Positions 7,621-16,619 of a DNA stretch of 64,000 nucleotides are shown one piece after another. The position numbers and the translations under genes are program-made. This stretch comes from Paenibacillus camerounensis (GTDB lineage: Bacteria; Bacillota; Bacilli; Paenibacillales; Paenibacillaceae), in NCBI RefSeq assembly GCF_000723885.1, contig NZ_CCDG010000003.1, positions 62,001 to 126,000 on the forward strand, in the 5' to 3' direction. Below the pieces are notes generated by a model. That model was not told the origin of the DNA and did no database searches. It saw only the letters and a list, made by a program, of their open reading frames with translations. Within the stretch, counting starts at the first letter, position 1, and every line of letters starts with the position of its first letter.

Positions 7621-9099
7621 ATGGTCTTGCGGGTCAACGGGCTAACATCAGGCATGGATATCGATAGTATTGTAAAGGAATTAATGACAGCTAAACGACA
7701 GCCACTTGATAAACTGAATCAGTCAAAAACTCTTTTGCAGTGGCAGCGTGACAGCTACCGGGATATTAACAGCAAACTGGTTGATTTTAAGATGAATAAA
7801 TTGAGTGACTGGAACAAGGGTGCGCAGATGAATTCACAACAGGCTGTAGTGAGCGGTAATACTTCAGCAGTCAAAGCTGAAGCTTCTGCAAATGCGAACG
7901 GTGTAGAGATGAGCGTAACCGTAACTCAGCTTGCCACCAGATCCAGTGCTGAATCGAGCAGTCTTGTAGATACAAGTAATAAGAAAGCTACCACTTCTAC
8001 GAAGTTAACTGACTTAAACGGAAGTACGTTTACCAATAAAATCAAAATTAACAATGTGGAAATTGAATTAACTAATAAAGATACTATCTCCACACTGATG
8101 GGCAAAATTAATAACAGTGATGCAAAGGTTAAGGCAACTTTTGACGAGGTCAGCGGTAAGTTAACTATTACCTCTACACTGGATGGGAAAAATGAGTATC
8201 TCGATTCGAGCAAAATGGATAATTCTATAAAATCGCTTTTGAATCTTACCACGTTCGAGGGTGCTAAGGAAGCGATAGTATCAATAAAAAGCAGTAAGCA
8301 GGGAAGTGCGGATACTGCAGTAGAGTATAAATCAGCAACTAATTCATTGACTGTAAATGGTGTTACGCTCACCCTTCTTGCTAAGTCGGACGCATCCAAT
8401 CCCTCAACAATTTCAACTATACCTTCGGCAGATAAGACAGTGGAGACAATTAAGTCATTTATCGAAACCTATAACTCCTTGATAAGTACAATGTCTACCA
8501 AAGTCGGTGAAGAAAAATATCGCGATTATCAGCCTCTGACGGATGAACAAAAGTCTGGAATGAAGGAAGCCGATATTACTCTTTGGGAGTCCAAGGCTAA
8601 AAGCGGCCTTCTTAAAAATGACTCCATTCTTCAAACGGTAATCTCTGATCTCCGATCAGTTATTTCTAAGAACATGGGTAGTCTAAGCGGTATGGGGATT
8701 ACAGCAGGGCAGTACTATGAGGGTGGTAAAATTTATCTGGATGAATCTAAGTTAAGGCAGGCACTCTCTACTGATCCGCAGAAGGTCACAGAGTTGTTTC
8801 AAGGCAGCTCGGTAAATCCGGATGGCGGTATCTTTACCCAGATGTCTACTTCGGTAGAAAAGGCGCTCAACAATATTGTTACTAAAGCAGGGACTTCCAA
8901 ATTCACTACTGACCTGAGCGCAACCTATAAAACTGAAAGTGTTATGGGGAGATTGCTAAAGGATTATAACTCTAGAATTGACTCGCTGACAGACCGGTTA
9001 ACAGATATTGAGACACGCTATTATAAACAGTTCACTGCGATGGAAACCGCAATGTCTAAATATAATTCACAGTCTAGTAGTTTGTCCAGCTATCTGTAA
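7621..9099 (+). CDS. fliD: Flagellar filament cap protein FliD
   Basis: FliD (HAP2) forms the cap under which flagellin subunits fold at the filament tip. The 492-residue protein opens with the family signature VNGLTSGMDIDSIVKELMTA, has the N-terminal coiled-coil region (about 1-70), the variable beta domains in the middle and a C-terminal helix with DYNSRIDSLTDRLTDIETRY near the end. Length is normal. It is closely followed by its partner genes fliS and fliT. The whole set shares spacing of a few tens of bases, consistent with one operon starting at flaG. Confidence 0.95.
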   Translation: MVLRVNGLTSGMDIDSIVKELMTAKRQPLDKLNQSKTLLQWQRDSYRDINSKLVDFKMNKLSDWNKGAQMNSQQAVVSGNTSAVKAEASANANGVEMSVTVTQLATRSSAESSSLVDTSNKKATTSTKLTDLNGSTFTNKIKINNVEIELTNKDTISTLMGKINNSDAKVKATFDEVSGKLTITSTLDGKNEYLDSSKMDNSIKSLLNLTTFEGAKEAIVSIKSSKQGSADTAVEYKSATNSLTVNGVTLTLLAKSDASNPSTISTIPSADKTVETIKSFIETYNSLISTMSTKVGEEKYRDYQPLTDEQKSGMKEADITLWESKAKSGLLKNDSILQTVISDLRSVISKNMGSLSGMGITAGQYYEGGKIYLDESKLRQALSTDPQKVTELFQGSSVNPDGGIFTQMSTSVEKALNNIVTKAGTSKFTTDLSATYKTESVMGRLLKDYNSRIDSLTDRLTDIETRYYKQFTAMETAMSKYNSQSSSLSSYL

Positions 9100-9133
9100 G
9101 GCTGAGATTTAGGATGAGTAAAGGGTGAGAACA

Positions 9134-9526
9134 ATGATGATTTCTCCATATGAAAAATACCGGCAATCGTCGGTTAAAACTTCAACACCGGGGCAATTGC
9201 TGATTATGCTTTTCGATGGAGCCATTCGGTTTACAAAGGCCGGTGCTGAAGGAATAACTACAGCGGATATTCAAAAGTCCAATCTAAATCTTGTCAAAGC
9301 ACAGGCAATTATGAGTGAACTGATGGGTAGCTTGGATGCTAGCTATGAAATCTCGAATAGTCTATTTGGCCTCTATGAATATATTAGACATCTACTAATT
9401 CAAGCCAACGTGAAAAAAGATAAGAAGCTTGCTGAAGAAGCGTTAGAGCATTTGACTGAGTTACGTATGACTTGGCTGGAAGCTTCTAAATCCCCAAGTA
9501 TGCAGGAGCATAGTAATGGTGGATAG
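9134..9526 (+). CDS. fliS: Flagellin export chaperone FliS
   Basis: FliS binds the disordered C-terminus of flagellin in the cytoplasm and keeps it export-competent. The 130-residue all-helical product starts MMISPYEKYRQSSVKTSTPG, matching the family start, and has the LIMLFDGAIRF motif near residue 30. The ATG at 9134 (or the next codon) is eight bases from AAGGG; a GTG at 9125 lies inside that ribosome site. The stop overlaps the start of fliT by 11 bases, suggesting translational coupling. Confidence 0.93.
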   Translation: MMISPYEKYRQSSVKTSTPGQLLIMLFDGAIRFTKAGAEGITTADIQKSNLNLVKAQAIMSELMGSLDASYEISNSLFGLYEYIRHLLIQANVKKDKKLAEEALEHLTELRMTWLEASKSPSMQEHSNGG

Positions 9527-9851
9527 GCTCAGTGCTTTAGAGGCGCTTGCCCAGGCTATGTTAAGTCAGCTGGCAGATATGGACTACGAAAAGGCTGCTG
9601 ATTTTGTGAACCAGCGTGAATTGTTAACGGATCAGCTTATACAGTCTTTTAACCAAAATCCGCCTGATGCTGATGAACAAGTGAAACTGAGGGAAATACT
9701 TTCCTGCGATAATCAAATCACTGTTCATATGCAGAATATGAAAACCGAAGCTTCTCAATGGCTGATAACCCGTAACCAGGCTAAGATGCAGCGAACTGCC
9801 TACGATACAAGCTACACTTATGAAAGTATTCTAATGGACCGGAAAGAATAA
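9516..9851 (+). CDS. fliT: FliT-like flagellar chaperone
   Basis: The 111-residue helical protein lies where fliT lies in Bacillus, overlapping the end of fliS. Its composition (ALEALAQAMLSQLADMDYEK, then an acidic/basic helix ending in SYTYESILMDRKE) fits the short FliT-type chaperones that bind FliD and control its export. Sequence conservation of FliT is low across Bacillota, so the call rests on position, size and helical character. The ATG at 9516 has GGAG upstream. A strong terminator follows. Confidence 0.75.
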   Translation: MVDRLSALEALAQAMLSQLADMDYEKAADFVNQRELLTDQLIQSFNQNPPDADEQVKLREILSCDNQITVHMQNMKTEASQWLITRNQAKMQRTAYDTSYTYESILMDRKE

Positions 9852-9865
9852 ATGTCTTTAACATA

Positions 9866-9931
9866 ACGACACCTGACTATGGAAGGCTTAAATAAGCTTC
9901 ATCCATAGTCAAAAGGGGTCGTATTTTTTTT
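9866..9931 (+). terminator. Terminator at the end of the fliD operon
   Basis: GACTATGGA and TCCATAGTC form an inner stem, flanked by an outer ACGAC.CC/GGGGTCGT stem, followed by a run of eight T. It closes the flagellar operon ahead of the AT-rich glycan block. Confidence 0.9.
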
Positions 9932-10075
9932 GTCTGTTTATCAAAGCCAAGGTATTATTTTACTCTTAACTTTCTAGTATTTTTAGTCGATAGTAGTTAG
10001 AAAGGGTGGAATTATTATTCTACACAAAATTACAAAAAATGATAAAATATATTAGATATACTAAGAGGAATTACT

Positions 10076-10104
10076 TTGAATTAGTATGACTTTTCGATTA
10101 TTAC
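10076..10104 (+). promoter_or_regulatory. Possible sigma-A promoter of the glycan block
   Basis: TTGAAT, 17 bases, TATTAC lies 25 bases before the first ATG of the block. The match is only moderate and the whole stretch 9932-10128 is AT-rich, so other hexamers could serve. Nothing else recognisable is present in this gap. Confidence 0.3.
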
Positions 10105-10128
10105 TAATAGAAATGGAAAGAGGTTAAT

Positions 10129-11604
10129 ATGAGAAAGCGTGTTCGAGATCTAATGATTGAGCTGCTCCCGACAATATGGGAAGGCGTGAAATATGCTAAA
10201 GGTGCCCAGCCAGAACAGGCATCTCTTATTCTGGGAGACTGTTATGATGCTGTGAATTCCATTTCTAACAATCTTGAATCCGGGCTTACAGAGGAACGGT
10301 TTGCTTTTTATAGAGATATACTCATTCCACTTAAGGATACACTTGAGGCACTTGACGATAGTTTACTCAGTGGCCGCCCAGCTTCTGAAATTCCCAAAAA
10401 CATCAAGAACTACCTTGCAGTACTGAAAAAGGAACTATTGAATGAATCAGAGGTAAAGATAGAAATTGTATTCATGCCCTATAAGTCTAGTATGTGGGAT
10501 TCATTCGAAAGTATTTGGCTTGCCGCACAAGCAGATGAGCGTTGTAATGCAATTGTTATGCCTATCCCCTATTATGATAGAAACCCTGATCATAGCTTAG
10601 GCGAATTTCATTATGAAGGTGAACAGTATCCAGACTATGTACCAGTTGTTCATTATAAGGATTACGACGTAAGTGCTCGCATGCCTGATGTGATATACAT
10701 TCATAATCCATATGACGATACTAATTTTATCACTACCGTTGATCCTCAGTATTATTCATTAGAACTTAAGAAGTTTACACCTATGCTTGTCTACGTTCCG
10801 TATTTTATTTCCGGCGCGTATCTCAATACGCAGACCTTTGCCCAGAAACATATTGCCTCCTGTATAGAACATGTTGATAAAATTATTGCACAATCCAGCG
10901 CTCATAAAAAAATGTACGTTGAAAGCGGCATTGCTGAAAATAAAATTCTTGCTCTGGGTTCTCCCAAATTAGATTTTATCGTTAATAAAAATAAAGACAA
11001 TGTGGAGATTCCAACAGACTGGGTACAGAAGTTAGACGGGAAAAAGGTAATTGTTCTAAACAGCAGCATTGGTGCACTCTTAAACGACCCTAATTACCTA
11101 ATTAAATTAAAACGTAGAATTTCAACTATGTTATCCTATCAGGAATTGGCACTTATATGGCGGCCACATCCGCTTTTAGAGAGTGCAATAACTTCTATGA
11201 AACCAGAGTGGCATGATAATTATAAGGAAATTGTGCATATAGTTGAAAATTGCGGTCATGCGATAATTGACTATTCTGCAAGTACCATGCCGGCTACTAT
11301 AGTATCTGATGGAATGATTAGCGATATGAGCTCCTGGGCGCGTCAATATATAGCAACAGGCAAGCCTGTTTTAATGTTGAACGGGAGAAGTAAATTGCGT
11401 AGAGAAAGAATTTGTTTATTTGATCATTTTTCATGTTACTTTGTTTATGATGGGTTCAGTATTGAAGAGTACTGTGAGTTAGTTATTAAAGGAACGGATT
11501 ACCAAAAAGAAGCTCGCATGAATGATTTGAAAAAATCAGTACTTAATAATGATGGTTCCTGCGGGGAAAAAATTAATGAACGCATAATCCGCTTACTGGG
11601 GTGA
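10129..11604 (+). CDS. CDP-glycerol glycerophosphotransferase-like protein
   Basis: This 491-residue cytoplasmic protein resembles the TagB/TagF superfamily, which transfers polyol phosphate from CDP-polyols. A helical N-terminal region (about 1-110) precedes a GT-B-like pair of domains. The second holds WRPHPLL at about 344-350 and SDGMISDMSS at about 393-402, matching the RPHP and substrate-binding 'SDxSS' motifs of that superfamily. There is no membrane segment. It is the first gene of an AT-rich block with two LicD genes and a TarI-like cytidylyltransferase, which supports a role in building phosphodiester-linked groups. Donor and acceptor are unknown. The ATG has AAAGAGG upstream. Confidence 0.6.
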   Translation: MRKRVRDLMIELLPTIWEGVKYAKGAQPEQASLILGDCYDAVNSISNNLESGLTEERFAFYRDILIPLKDTLEALDDSLLSGRPASEIPKNIKNYLAVLKKELLNESEVKIEIVFMPYKSSMWDSFESIWLAAQADERCNAIVMPIPYYDRNPDHSLGEFHYEGEQYPDYVPVVHYKDYDVSARMPDVIYIHNPYDDTNFITTVDPQYYSLELKKFTPMLVYVPYFISGAYLNTQTFAQKHIASCIEHVDKIIAQSSAHKKMYVESGIAENKILALGSPKLDFIVNKNKDNVEIPTDWVQKLDGKKVIVLNSSIGALLNDPNYLIKLKRRISTMLSYQELALIWRPHPLLESAITSMKPEWHDNYKEIVHIVENCGHAIIDYSASTMPATIVSDGMISDMSSWARQYIATGKPVLMLNGRSKLRRERICLFDHFSCYFVYDGFSIEEYCELVIKGTDYQKEARMNDLKKSVLNNDGSCGEKINERIIRLLG

Positions 11605-11608
11605 CAAT

Positions 11609-12550
11609 GTGAAAGAACTGCGAGTGAAAACGGAAATTGTAATTACTCCTGAACAGCGTAGGCATATTCAGCTAATTCAATTAGAAATGCTGCTTGAAAT
11701 AGATCGAATCTGTCGCAAATATCAGATTCCTTATAGGCTGATTGGAGGGAGCCTAATTGGAGCTGTGAGGCACCAGGGCTTCATACCTTGGGATCCGGAT
11801 GCTGACATTTCAATGAATAGAATAGACTACAATCTGTTTTTTGAAGTATGTAAGGATGAATTAGACAAAGATAAGTTTTTTCTTCAAGAGTGGCGTACTG
11901 ACCCGAAGTATAGATGGAATTATGCTAGAATGCTTAGAAATAATACTGAATTTGTAAGAGCAGGACATGAGAACATAGAGGCAAAGAATGGCGTTTTCGT
12001 GGATATCATTTGTGCTGATCGGGTGCCCGACTCTAAAGTGCTTAGACCATTACATTGTTTTTCATGCTATGTAATTCGTAAAACGTTATGGTCTAAAGTT
12101 GGGAAAGAGTTACACCCCAAGCGTTTATTGAGAACATGGTATACGATACTCTCCTTAGTTCCTAGAGATGCAATATTTAAATTTAGAGATTGGGTTATAA
12201 CTTGGACAGGGGATAAGCCTACTCAATTAACTCGTAATATGGCGCATAAGGTATCTGCGAAAAGTCCGTCCAGATGGGGTTACCCTAGAAAGATTCCGAT
12301 CGAAGACGGGCTACGGATTCTAACTGGTGAACTTCCATGGGATTTCCATTCAACAGACCTGATTTTTGAAGGATATAAATTAATGGCAACAAAATTCTAC
12401 GAAGAAGGCTTAAGAAGCACGTTTGGTGATTATATGAAAATGCCCCCTCAAGAACAAAGAAATAGCCATATACCCTGTGCTCGCTTAAAGCTGATAAGAC
12501 CTGAAATTCCTGAATTTGATCTTTTAATGAAAAAGCTTTATACCGAATGA
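11609..12550 (+). CDS. LicD-family phosphotransferase (first paralogue)
   Basis: LicD-family enzymes transfer phosphocholine, ribitol phosphate or similar groups from a CDP donor to a sugar; human fukutin and FKRP belong to the same fold. The 313-residue protein shows the nucleotidyltransferase-type motif GGSLIGAVRHQGFIPWDPDAD at about 46-66 and the C-terminal MPPQEQRNSHIP motif near residue 285. The acidic metal-binding group reads WDPDAD rather than the common WDDDxD. The start is GTG at 11609, four bases after the preceding stop, behind a GGGGTG ribosome site. A second, clearly related copy lies 1.3 kb downstream. Confidence 0.85.
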   Translation: MKELRVKTEIVITPEQRRHIQLIQLEMLLEIDRICRKYQIPYRLIGGSLIGAVRHQGFIPWDPDADISMNRIDYNLFFEVCKDELDKDKFFLQEWRTDPKYRWNYARMLRNNTEFVRAGHENIEAKNGVFVDIICADRVPDSKVLRPLHCFSCYVIRKTLWSKVGKELHPKRLLRTWYTILSLVPRDAIFKFRDWVITWTGDKPTQLTRNMAHKVSAKSPSRWGYPRKIPIEDGLRILTGELPWDFHSTDLIFEGYKLMATKFYEEGLRSTFGDYMKMPPQEQRNSHIPCARLKLIRPEIPEFDLLMKKLYTE

Positions 12551-12567
12551 TTTGGTAGGAGGATATT

Positions 12568-13860
12568 ATGAAATACGGCATACTGGCCTATAAGAAATCT
12601 GTCAGACCTGAAAGTAAAAACTGGAGTAATTTAGGAGATCCTATTCAATCATATGCAATGGTCAAAATCTATGAGGAGATGGGCGTAACAGAAGAGGAAC
12701 TGCTTAAGATAGATAGATATAGTACAAGTTCCTACAATGGTGAGTATGTAATTCTTCCATACAATTGTTATAATATGGTTTTTAATCAATATAAACATGA
12801 ATTTAATTCTCTCCCGGTATCCGATAATATAATTCCTGTTTATGTGAGTTTTCATTTGCATTCACGTAGTCTCGATAAGACCCTTCTGCAGCAGTTGAAA
12901 AATTTTGAGCCTATTGGTTGTAGAGATGAAGAAACAATGCAGATGTTACGGAAAAATAACGTAAGGGCATATTTATCCGGTTGTGTAACAGCAACACTTC
13001 CTAAGAGGAAAGAATCTCCGTTAAAGGGAAAAGTTTATTTTGTTGATTACCCTAAAAGCCTTGATAAGTATATTCCTAAACATATTTTGGATAAAGCTGA
13101 ATATAGTACCCATCTCCCTTATATTCCACGGGTTTCTGATGATGTGTACCTTACGGATGAAGAGGAACGTAATTATTATCAACTCGGTGTCAAACAGTTG
13201 GAAGATTACGAAACTAATGCATGTTTGGTTATTACCTCAAGATTGCATGTTGCTGCACCGTGTATGGCTATGGGAATCCCTGTAATTTTAGTTAGTGAGA
13301 ATTTTGATGGTAGATTTTCCTGGATTGATAAGTATTTACCGCTATATACGCCAAAAGATTTCGATAAGATTAATTGGAATCCAGCACCTGTTGAATACGA
13401 AAAGGAAAAGAAACTCCTAAAAGAGCATTTTATATATAGACTCAAAAAGGCATATGAAGATAATGCATTACTATATGATTGCAGTAGTATTTATGAAGAT
13501 CGAGTGAAATCTATGTACAATAAAGATTTGATTGATTCACTGAGTAAAATTAATAACAATAACAAAATGAAACACCTCAAATATGCCCTGTGGGGTTTAC
13601 GTGCAGATACATTAAATCTTCATCATGTAATAGAAGATTACATGCCTGATTGGGAACTTGCGGCTGTAATAGACCAAAATTCTAGTGGTTTTTATGAAGG
13701 TTATAAAATTTTAACTTCCGATGACATCCCTGACTTGGATAAAGATATTACATTTATTGTTATTCCTGAAATAGCGCATGAGTTTGCTTCCGATTTTTTG
13801 AAAAGGCATAATTTAAAGTGTATTTTAGTTCAAAATCAAACGCACTTAATTGAAATATAA
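12568..13860 (+). CDS. Polysaccharide pyruvyl transferase family protein with a C-terminal Rossmann-like domain
   Basis: Polysaccharide pyruvyl transferases have a GT-B fold and usually add ketal-linked pyruvate from phosphoenolpyruvate to a sugar. Residues about 1-310 carry the family pattern: NLGDPIQSYAM near 22-32, GCRDEET near 115, SGCVTATL near 132 and SRLHVAAP at 224-231. The C-terminal 90 residues form a separate alpha/beta unit starting KYALWGLRAD (W342-G343). That unit resembles the N-terminal domain of the acyltransferase at 16616. Family members can have other activities, so pyruvylation is not certain. The gene follows the first LicD gene after 17 bases behind a GGAGGA site. Confidence 0.75.
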   Translation: MKYGILAYKKSVRPESKNWSNLGDPIQSYAMVKIYEEMGVTEEELLKIDRYSTSSYNGEYVILPYNCYNMVFNQYKHEFNSLPVSDNIIPVYVSFHLHSRSLDKTLLQQLKNFEPIGCRDEETMQMLRKNNVRAYLSGCVTATLPKRKESPLKGKVYFVDYPKSLDKYIPKHILDKAEYSTHLPYIPRVSDDVYLTDEEERNYYQLGVKQLEDYETNACLVITSRLHVAAPCMAMGIPVILVSENFDGRFSWIDKYLPLYTPKDFDKINWNPAPVEYEKEKKLLKEHFIYRLKKAYEDNALLYDCSSIYEDRVKSMYNKDLIDSLSKINNNNKMKHLKYALWGLRADTLNLHHVIEDYMPDWELAAVIDQNSSGFYEGYKILTSDDIPDLDKDITFIVIPEIAHEFASDFLKRHNLKCILVQNQTHLIEI

Positions 13861-13882
13861 CGCCAAACCTAACGAGGTATAA

Positions 13883-14761
13883 ATGAGATATGTAATGAGA
13901 AAGGAAGTAAAGGAAATTGATCTTTCTCCTCATGAATTGCGGAATATGCAAATGAATATGTTGGAGATCCTAATAGAATTTGATCGTATCTGTCGAAAGC
14001 ATGATATTAAATACTCTTTGGATGGAGGCACCTTTTTGGGTGCAATACGTCATCAGGGTTTCATTCCTTGGGATCCAGATGCAGATATTGTAATTCTTCG
14101 GGAGGATTATAATCGCTTTAAACAAGCATGCAAAGAAGAGATGGATCACTCTAGTTTCTTTTTACAGGATTATAAGACAGATCATTTTTACCGGTGGGGT
14201 TATGCGAGAATTCTTCGAATAGGTACAGAATATGTACGGGCTGGTCATGAACACATCAAGGCGAGAAATGGTGTTTTTGTAGATATTTTTACTCTGGACA
14301 GTGTTCCTGATTCCTATATAAAACGTGTAGTACATAAATTCATGTGCTACTGTATTCGTAAGTCACTATGGTCAGAGGTAGGGAAAATTGTCCATCCTAA
14401 AGTTGCGATGCGGACTTTATTTAGGCTAATATCACGGATCGATAAGTATCGTATCTTTCGAGTGAGAGATTGGCTTGCAGCCAAATGCAATAAAGATAAC
14501 AACTCGATCCTTGTGCGTCATATGTGTTCACCTCATCCCCCAAAACATTCATATGGTTTTCCGCGAGCATTGTTTAACTCTATGAAGGAATATAATTTTG
14601 AGGGGCGTAAATTTTGGGGATTTGCTGATTATGATTGGTATTTAAAATCGATCTATGATGATTATATGACTCTTCCTCCTGAAAATAAAAGAAATAGTCA
14701 CATTCCATGCTCGAGTTATAAGTTTATAGAGCCAAGTGAACTATCTGAATCAAGCATATAA
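13883..14761 (+). CDS. LicD-family phosphotransferase (second paralogue)
   Basis: This 292-residue protein is a paralogue of the one at 11609. Its motif GGTFLGAIRHQGFIPWDPDAD at 48-68 is nearly the same, and the MTLPPENKRNSHIP ending is also shared. It too has the WDPDAD variant. Two different LicD enzymes in one operon suggest two successive transfers or two acceptor positions, as with fukutin and FKRP in animals, which add ribitol phosphate in sequence. The ATG at 13883 follows GAGG with suitable spacing; an in-frame ATG four codons later is the alternative. Confidence 0.85.
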   Translation: MRYVMRKEVKEIDLSPHELRNMQMNMLEILIEFDRICRKHDIKYSLDGGTFLGAIRHQGFIPWDPDADIVILREDYNRFKQACKEEMDHSSFFLQDYKTDHFYRWGYARILRIGTEYVRAGHEHIKARNGVFVDIFTLDSVPDSYIKRVVHKFMCYCIRKSLWSEVGKIVHPKVAMRTLFRLISRIDKYRIFRVRDWLAAKCNKDNNSILVRHMCSPHPPKHSYGFPRALFNSMKEYNFEGRKFWGFADYDWYLKSIYDDYMTLPPENKRNSHIPCSSYKFIEPSELSESSI

Positions 14762-14787
14762 ATTTCTCTAGAAGGGTGGCTTCCTAG

Positions 14788-15513
14788 ATGGCAACAGCGT
14801 TAATATTTGCCGGTGGTACGGGTTCAAGAATGAATAGTAAGTCAAAGCCTAAACAATTTCTTGACTTGCATGGGAAACCAATAATTATTCATACTCTGGA
14901 ACACTTTGAATTTAACGAAGAGATTGAAAACATAGCGGTGGTCTGCCGCGAGAACTGGATTCCTTATCTCCAAGAGCAGTTAAAACATAATTTTTTTGAA
15001 AAGGTTCGTTGGATTGTCCCTGGGGGGGAGACTGGACAACAATCTATTTACAATGGTCTAAAAGTAATTCATGAATCATGTTCTAATCCTGAAGATACAA
15101 TCGTATTGATTCATGACGGAGTAAGGCCACTAATTAATGATAAACTAATATCTGATAATATATTCGCAGTGAAACAATATCGTTCAGGAATTACTGTAAC
15201 TAAGGCATCGGAAACAATAATTAACACTAATGACAATAATGAGATTTCAAGCATTCAAAACCGGAATTACGCGAAGATTGCAAAAGCCCCTCAAAGCTTC
15301 TTTCTTAGCGACATAATGTCTGCCCATGAAAAGGCTATAGCCGATCAGAATTATAACATGGTAGATTCAGCTTCTTTAATGATGCATTATGGATACAAAT
15401 TGCATACTGTCGACGGACCTGTGGAAAATATTAAGATAACTACTGCTTCAGATTATTACATTTTTAGAGCAATTTATGAAGCACGAGAAAATTCGCAAAT
15501 ATTTGGATTGTGA
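14788..15513 (+). CDS. IspD/TarI-family cytidylyltransferase (likely CDP-polyol synthesis)
   Basis: Enzymes of this family couple CTP to a polyol phosphate: TarI makes CDP-ribitol and IspD makes CDP-methylerythritol. The 241-residue product begins with the CTP-binding loop AGGTGSRMNSKSKPKQFLDL (residues 8-27) and has HDGVRPLI near 110 and the KAPQSF segment near 168. The KPKQFLDLHGKPIIIHTLEHF stretch looks closer to TarI/Bcs1 than to housekeeping IspD. Its place among LicD and TagF-like genes supports production of the CDP donor those enzymes need. The exact polyol is not decidable here. It is tightly followed by the SDR gene (11-base gap). Confidence 0.75.
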   Translation: MATALIFAGGTGSRMNSKSKPKQFLDLHGKPIIIHTLEHFEFNEEIENIAVVCRENWIPYLQEQLKHNFFEKVRWIVPGGETGQQSIYNGLKVIHESCSNPEDTIVLIHDGVRPLINDKLISDNIFAVKQYRSGITVTKASETIINTNDNNEISSIQNRNYAKIAKAPQSFFLSDIMSAHEKAIADQNYNMVDSASLMMHYGYKLHTVDGPVENIKITTASDYYIFRAIYEARENSQIFGL

Positions 15514-15524
15514 GGTGATATTAA

Positions 15525-16619
15525 ATGCCCTTTAATTCTAAGGATAATATTCTGCAACAAGATATAGCAAAAGTTTCTTTTGATTTACAAAAATTCCCTG
15601 AAATTAAGAATAAAAACTTTTTTATCACGGGTGCAAGCGGTTTATTAGGGTCTTTAGTTGTTAAAGCCTTGTTGCACCTCAATAGCAGAGATGAATATAA
15701 CATTTCAGTATATGCATTAGTAAGGAGTATAGAGAAAGCTGAAGCAGTTTTTGGAGAACTGCTTGAAAATGAAAGGCTAATCGTTATTGTAGGTGATATT
15801 CAGGATATCCCTCAGATAGACGGGGAAATTGATTATATTATTCACGGAGCTAGTGTAACCTCATCTACAAGTTTTGTTAAACAGCCAGTCGAGACGATTG
15901 CAACTGCAATTAATGGGACATTTAATGTGCTAGAGCTTGCAAAAATGAAGCAGGTATCAAGTATGGTTTATTTATCTTCACTTGAAGTGTACGGAACACT
16001 GAACTCAGACGTCCCTATAACTGAAGAATGCGGCGGGTATATTGATTCGCTTTCTGTCAGAAGTAGTTACTCCGAAAGCAAGCGTATGGCAGAAAACTTA
16101 TGTAGTGCTTTTTGTGCGGAATACAAGGTGCCTGTTAAAATTGCCAGACTTACCCAGACATTTGGAGCAGGGGTTTCTTATGATGATAACCGAGTGTTTG
16201 CTCAATTTGCAAGAAGTGTGATTGAAAAGAAAAATATTGTTTTGCATACAGAGGGAACAACTGTTAGAAACTATTGTTATACAAGCGATGCAGTTAGGGC
16301 GCTATTCTATATTTTATTAAAAGGTGAATCTGGCAAGGCTTTTAATGTAGCCAACATGGAAACTTCAATATCTATTAGTGATATGGCTAAACTAGCAGCC
16401 TCATTGGGGTCAAACACAGAAATTGTATTTGATTTGAATAATAACATAAATCATGGGTATAATCCGGTGATGAAAATATGTCTTGATACCTCTAACTTGA
16501 ATAAATTAGGCTGGTCAGCAGAAGTGGGACTACTAAAGATGTATCAAAATCTAATGACAAGTATGAAAACTAAAAAAGGGTATTTTACGGAGATGATAGA
16601 GATTATGGAGGGGACATGA
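15525..16619 (+). CDS. NAD-dependent epimerase/dehydratase (extended SDR)
   Basis: The 364-residue product is an extended short-chain dehydrogenase/reductase. The cofactor-binding GASGLLG lies at 36-42, SS at 151-152 precedes LEVYG, and the catalytic Y182-x-x-x-K186 is in YSESK. The C-terminal half has the substrate-binding pattern of nucleotide-sugar epimerases (VRNYCYTSDAVRALFYIL). It probably modifies a sugar or sugar-like group attached to a nucleotide, and the adjacent cytidylyltransferase makes a CDP-linked substrate plausible. Its stop overlaps the start of the next gene by four bases (ATGA), a sign of coupling. Substrate and reaction remain unassigned. Confidence 0.75.
   Translation: MPFNSKDNILQQDIAKVSFDLQKFPEIKNKNFFITGASGLLGSLVVKALLHLNSRDEYNISVYALVRSIEKAEAVFGELLENERLIVIVGDIQDIPQIDGEIDYIIHGASVTSSTSFVKQPVETIATAINGTFNVLELAKMKQVSSMVYLSSLEVYGTLNSDVPITEECGGYIDSLSVRSSYSESKRMAENLCSAFCAEYKVPVKIARLTQTFGAGVSYDDNRVFAQFARSVIEKKNIVLHTEGTTVRNYCYTSDAVRALFYILLKGESGKAFNVANMETSISISDMAKLAASLGSNTEIVFDLNNNINHGYNPVMKICLDTSNLNKLGWSAEVGLLKMYQNLMTSMKTKKGYFTEMIEIMEGT

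Noticed and set aside
12568..13860. The pyruvyl transferase as CsaB, the enzyme that pyruvylates wall polymer for SLH anchoring
   Set aside because: Only general family motifs are shared, the extra C-terminal domain is not a CsaB feature that I know, and the gene sits within a LicD/cytidylyltransferase operon rather than beside wall-polymer genes.
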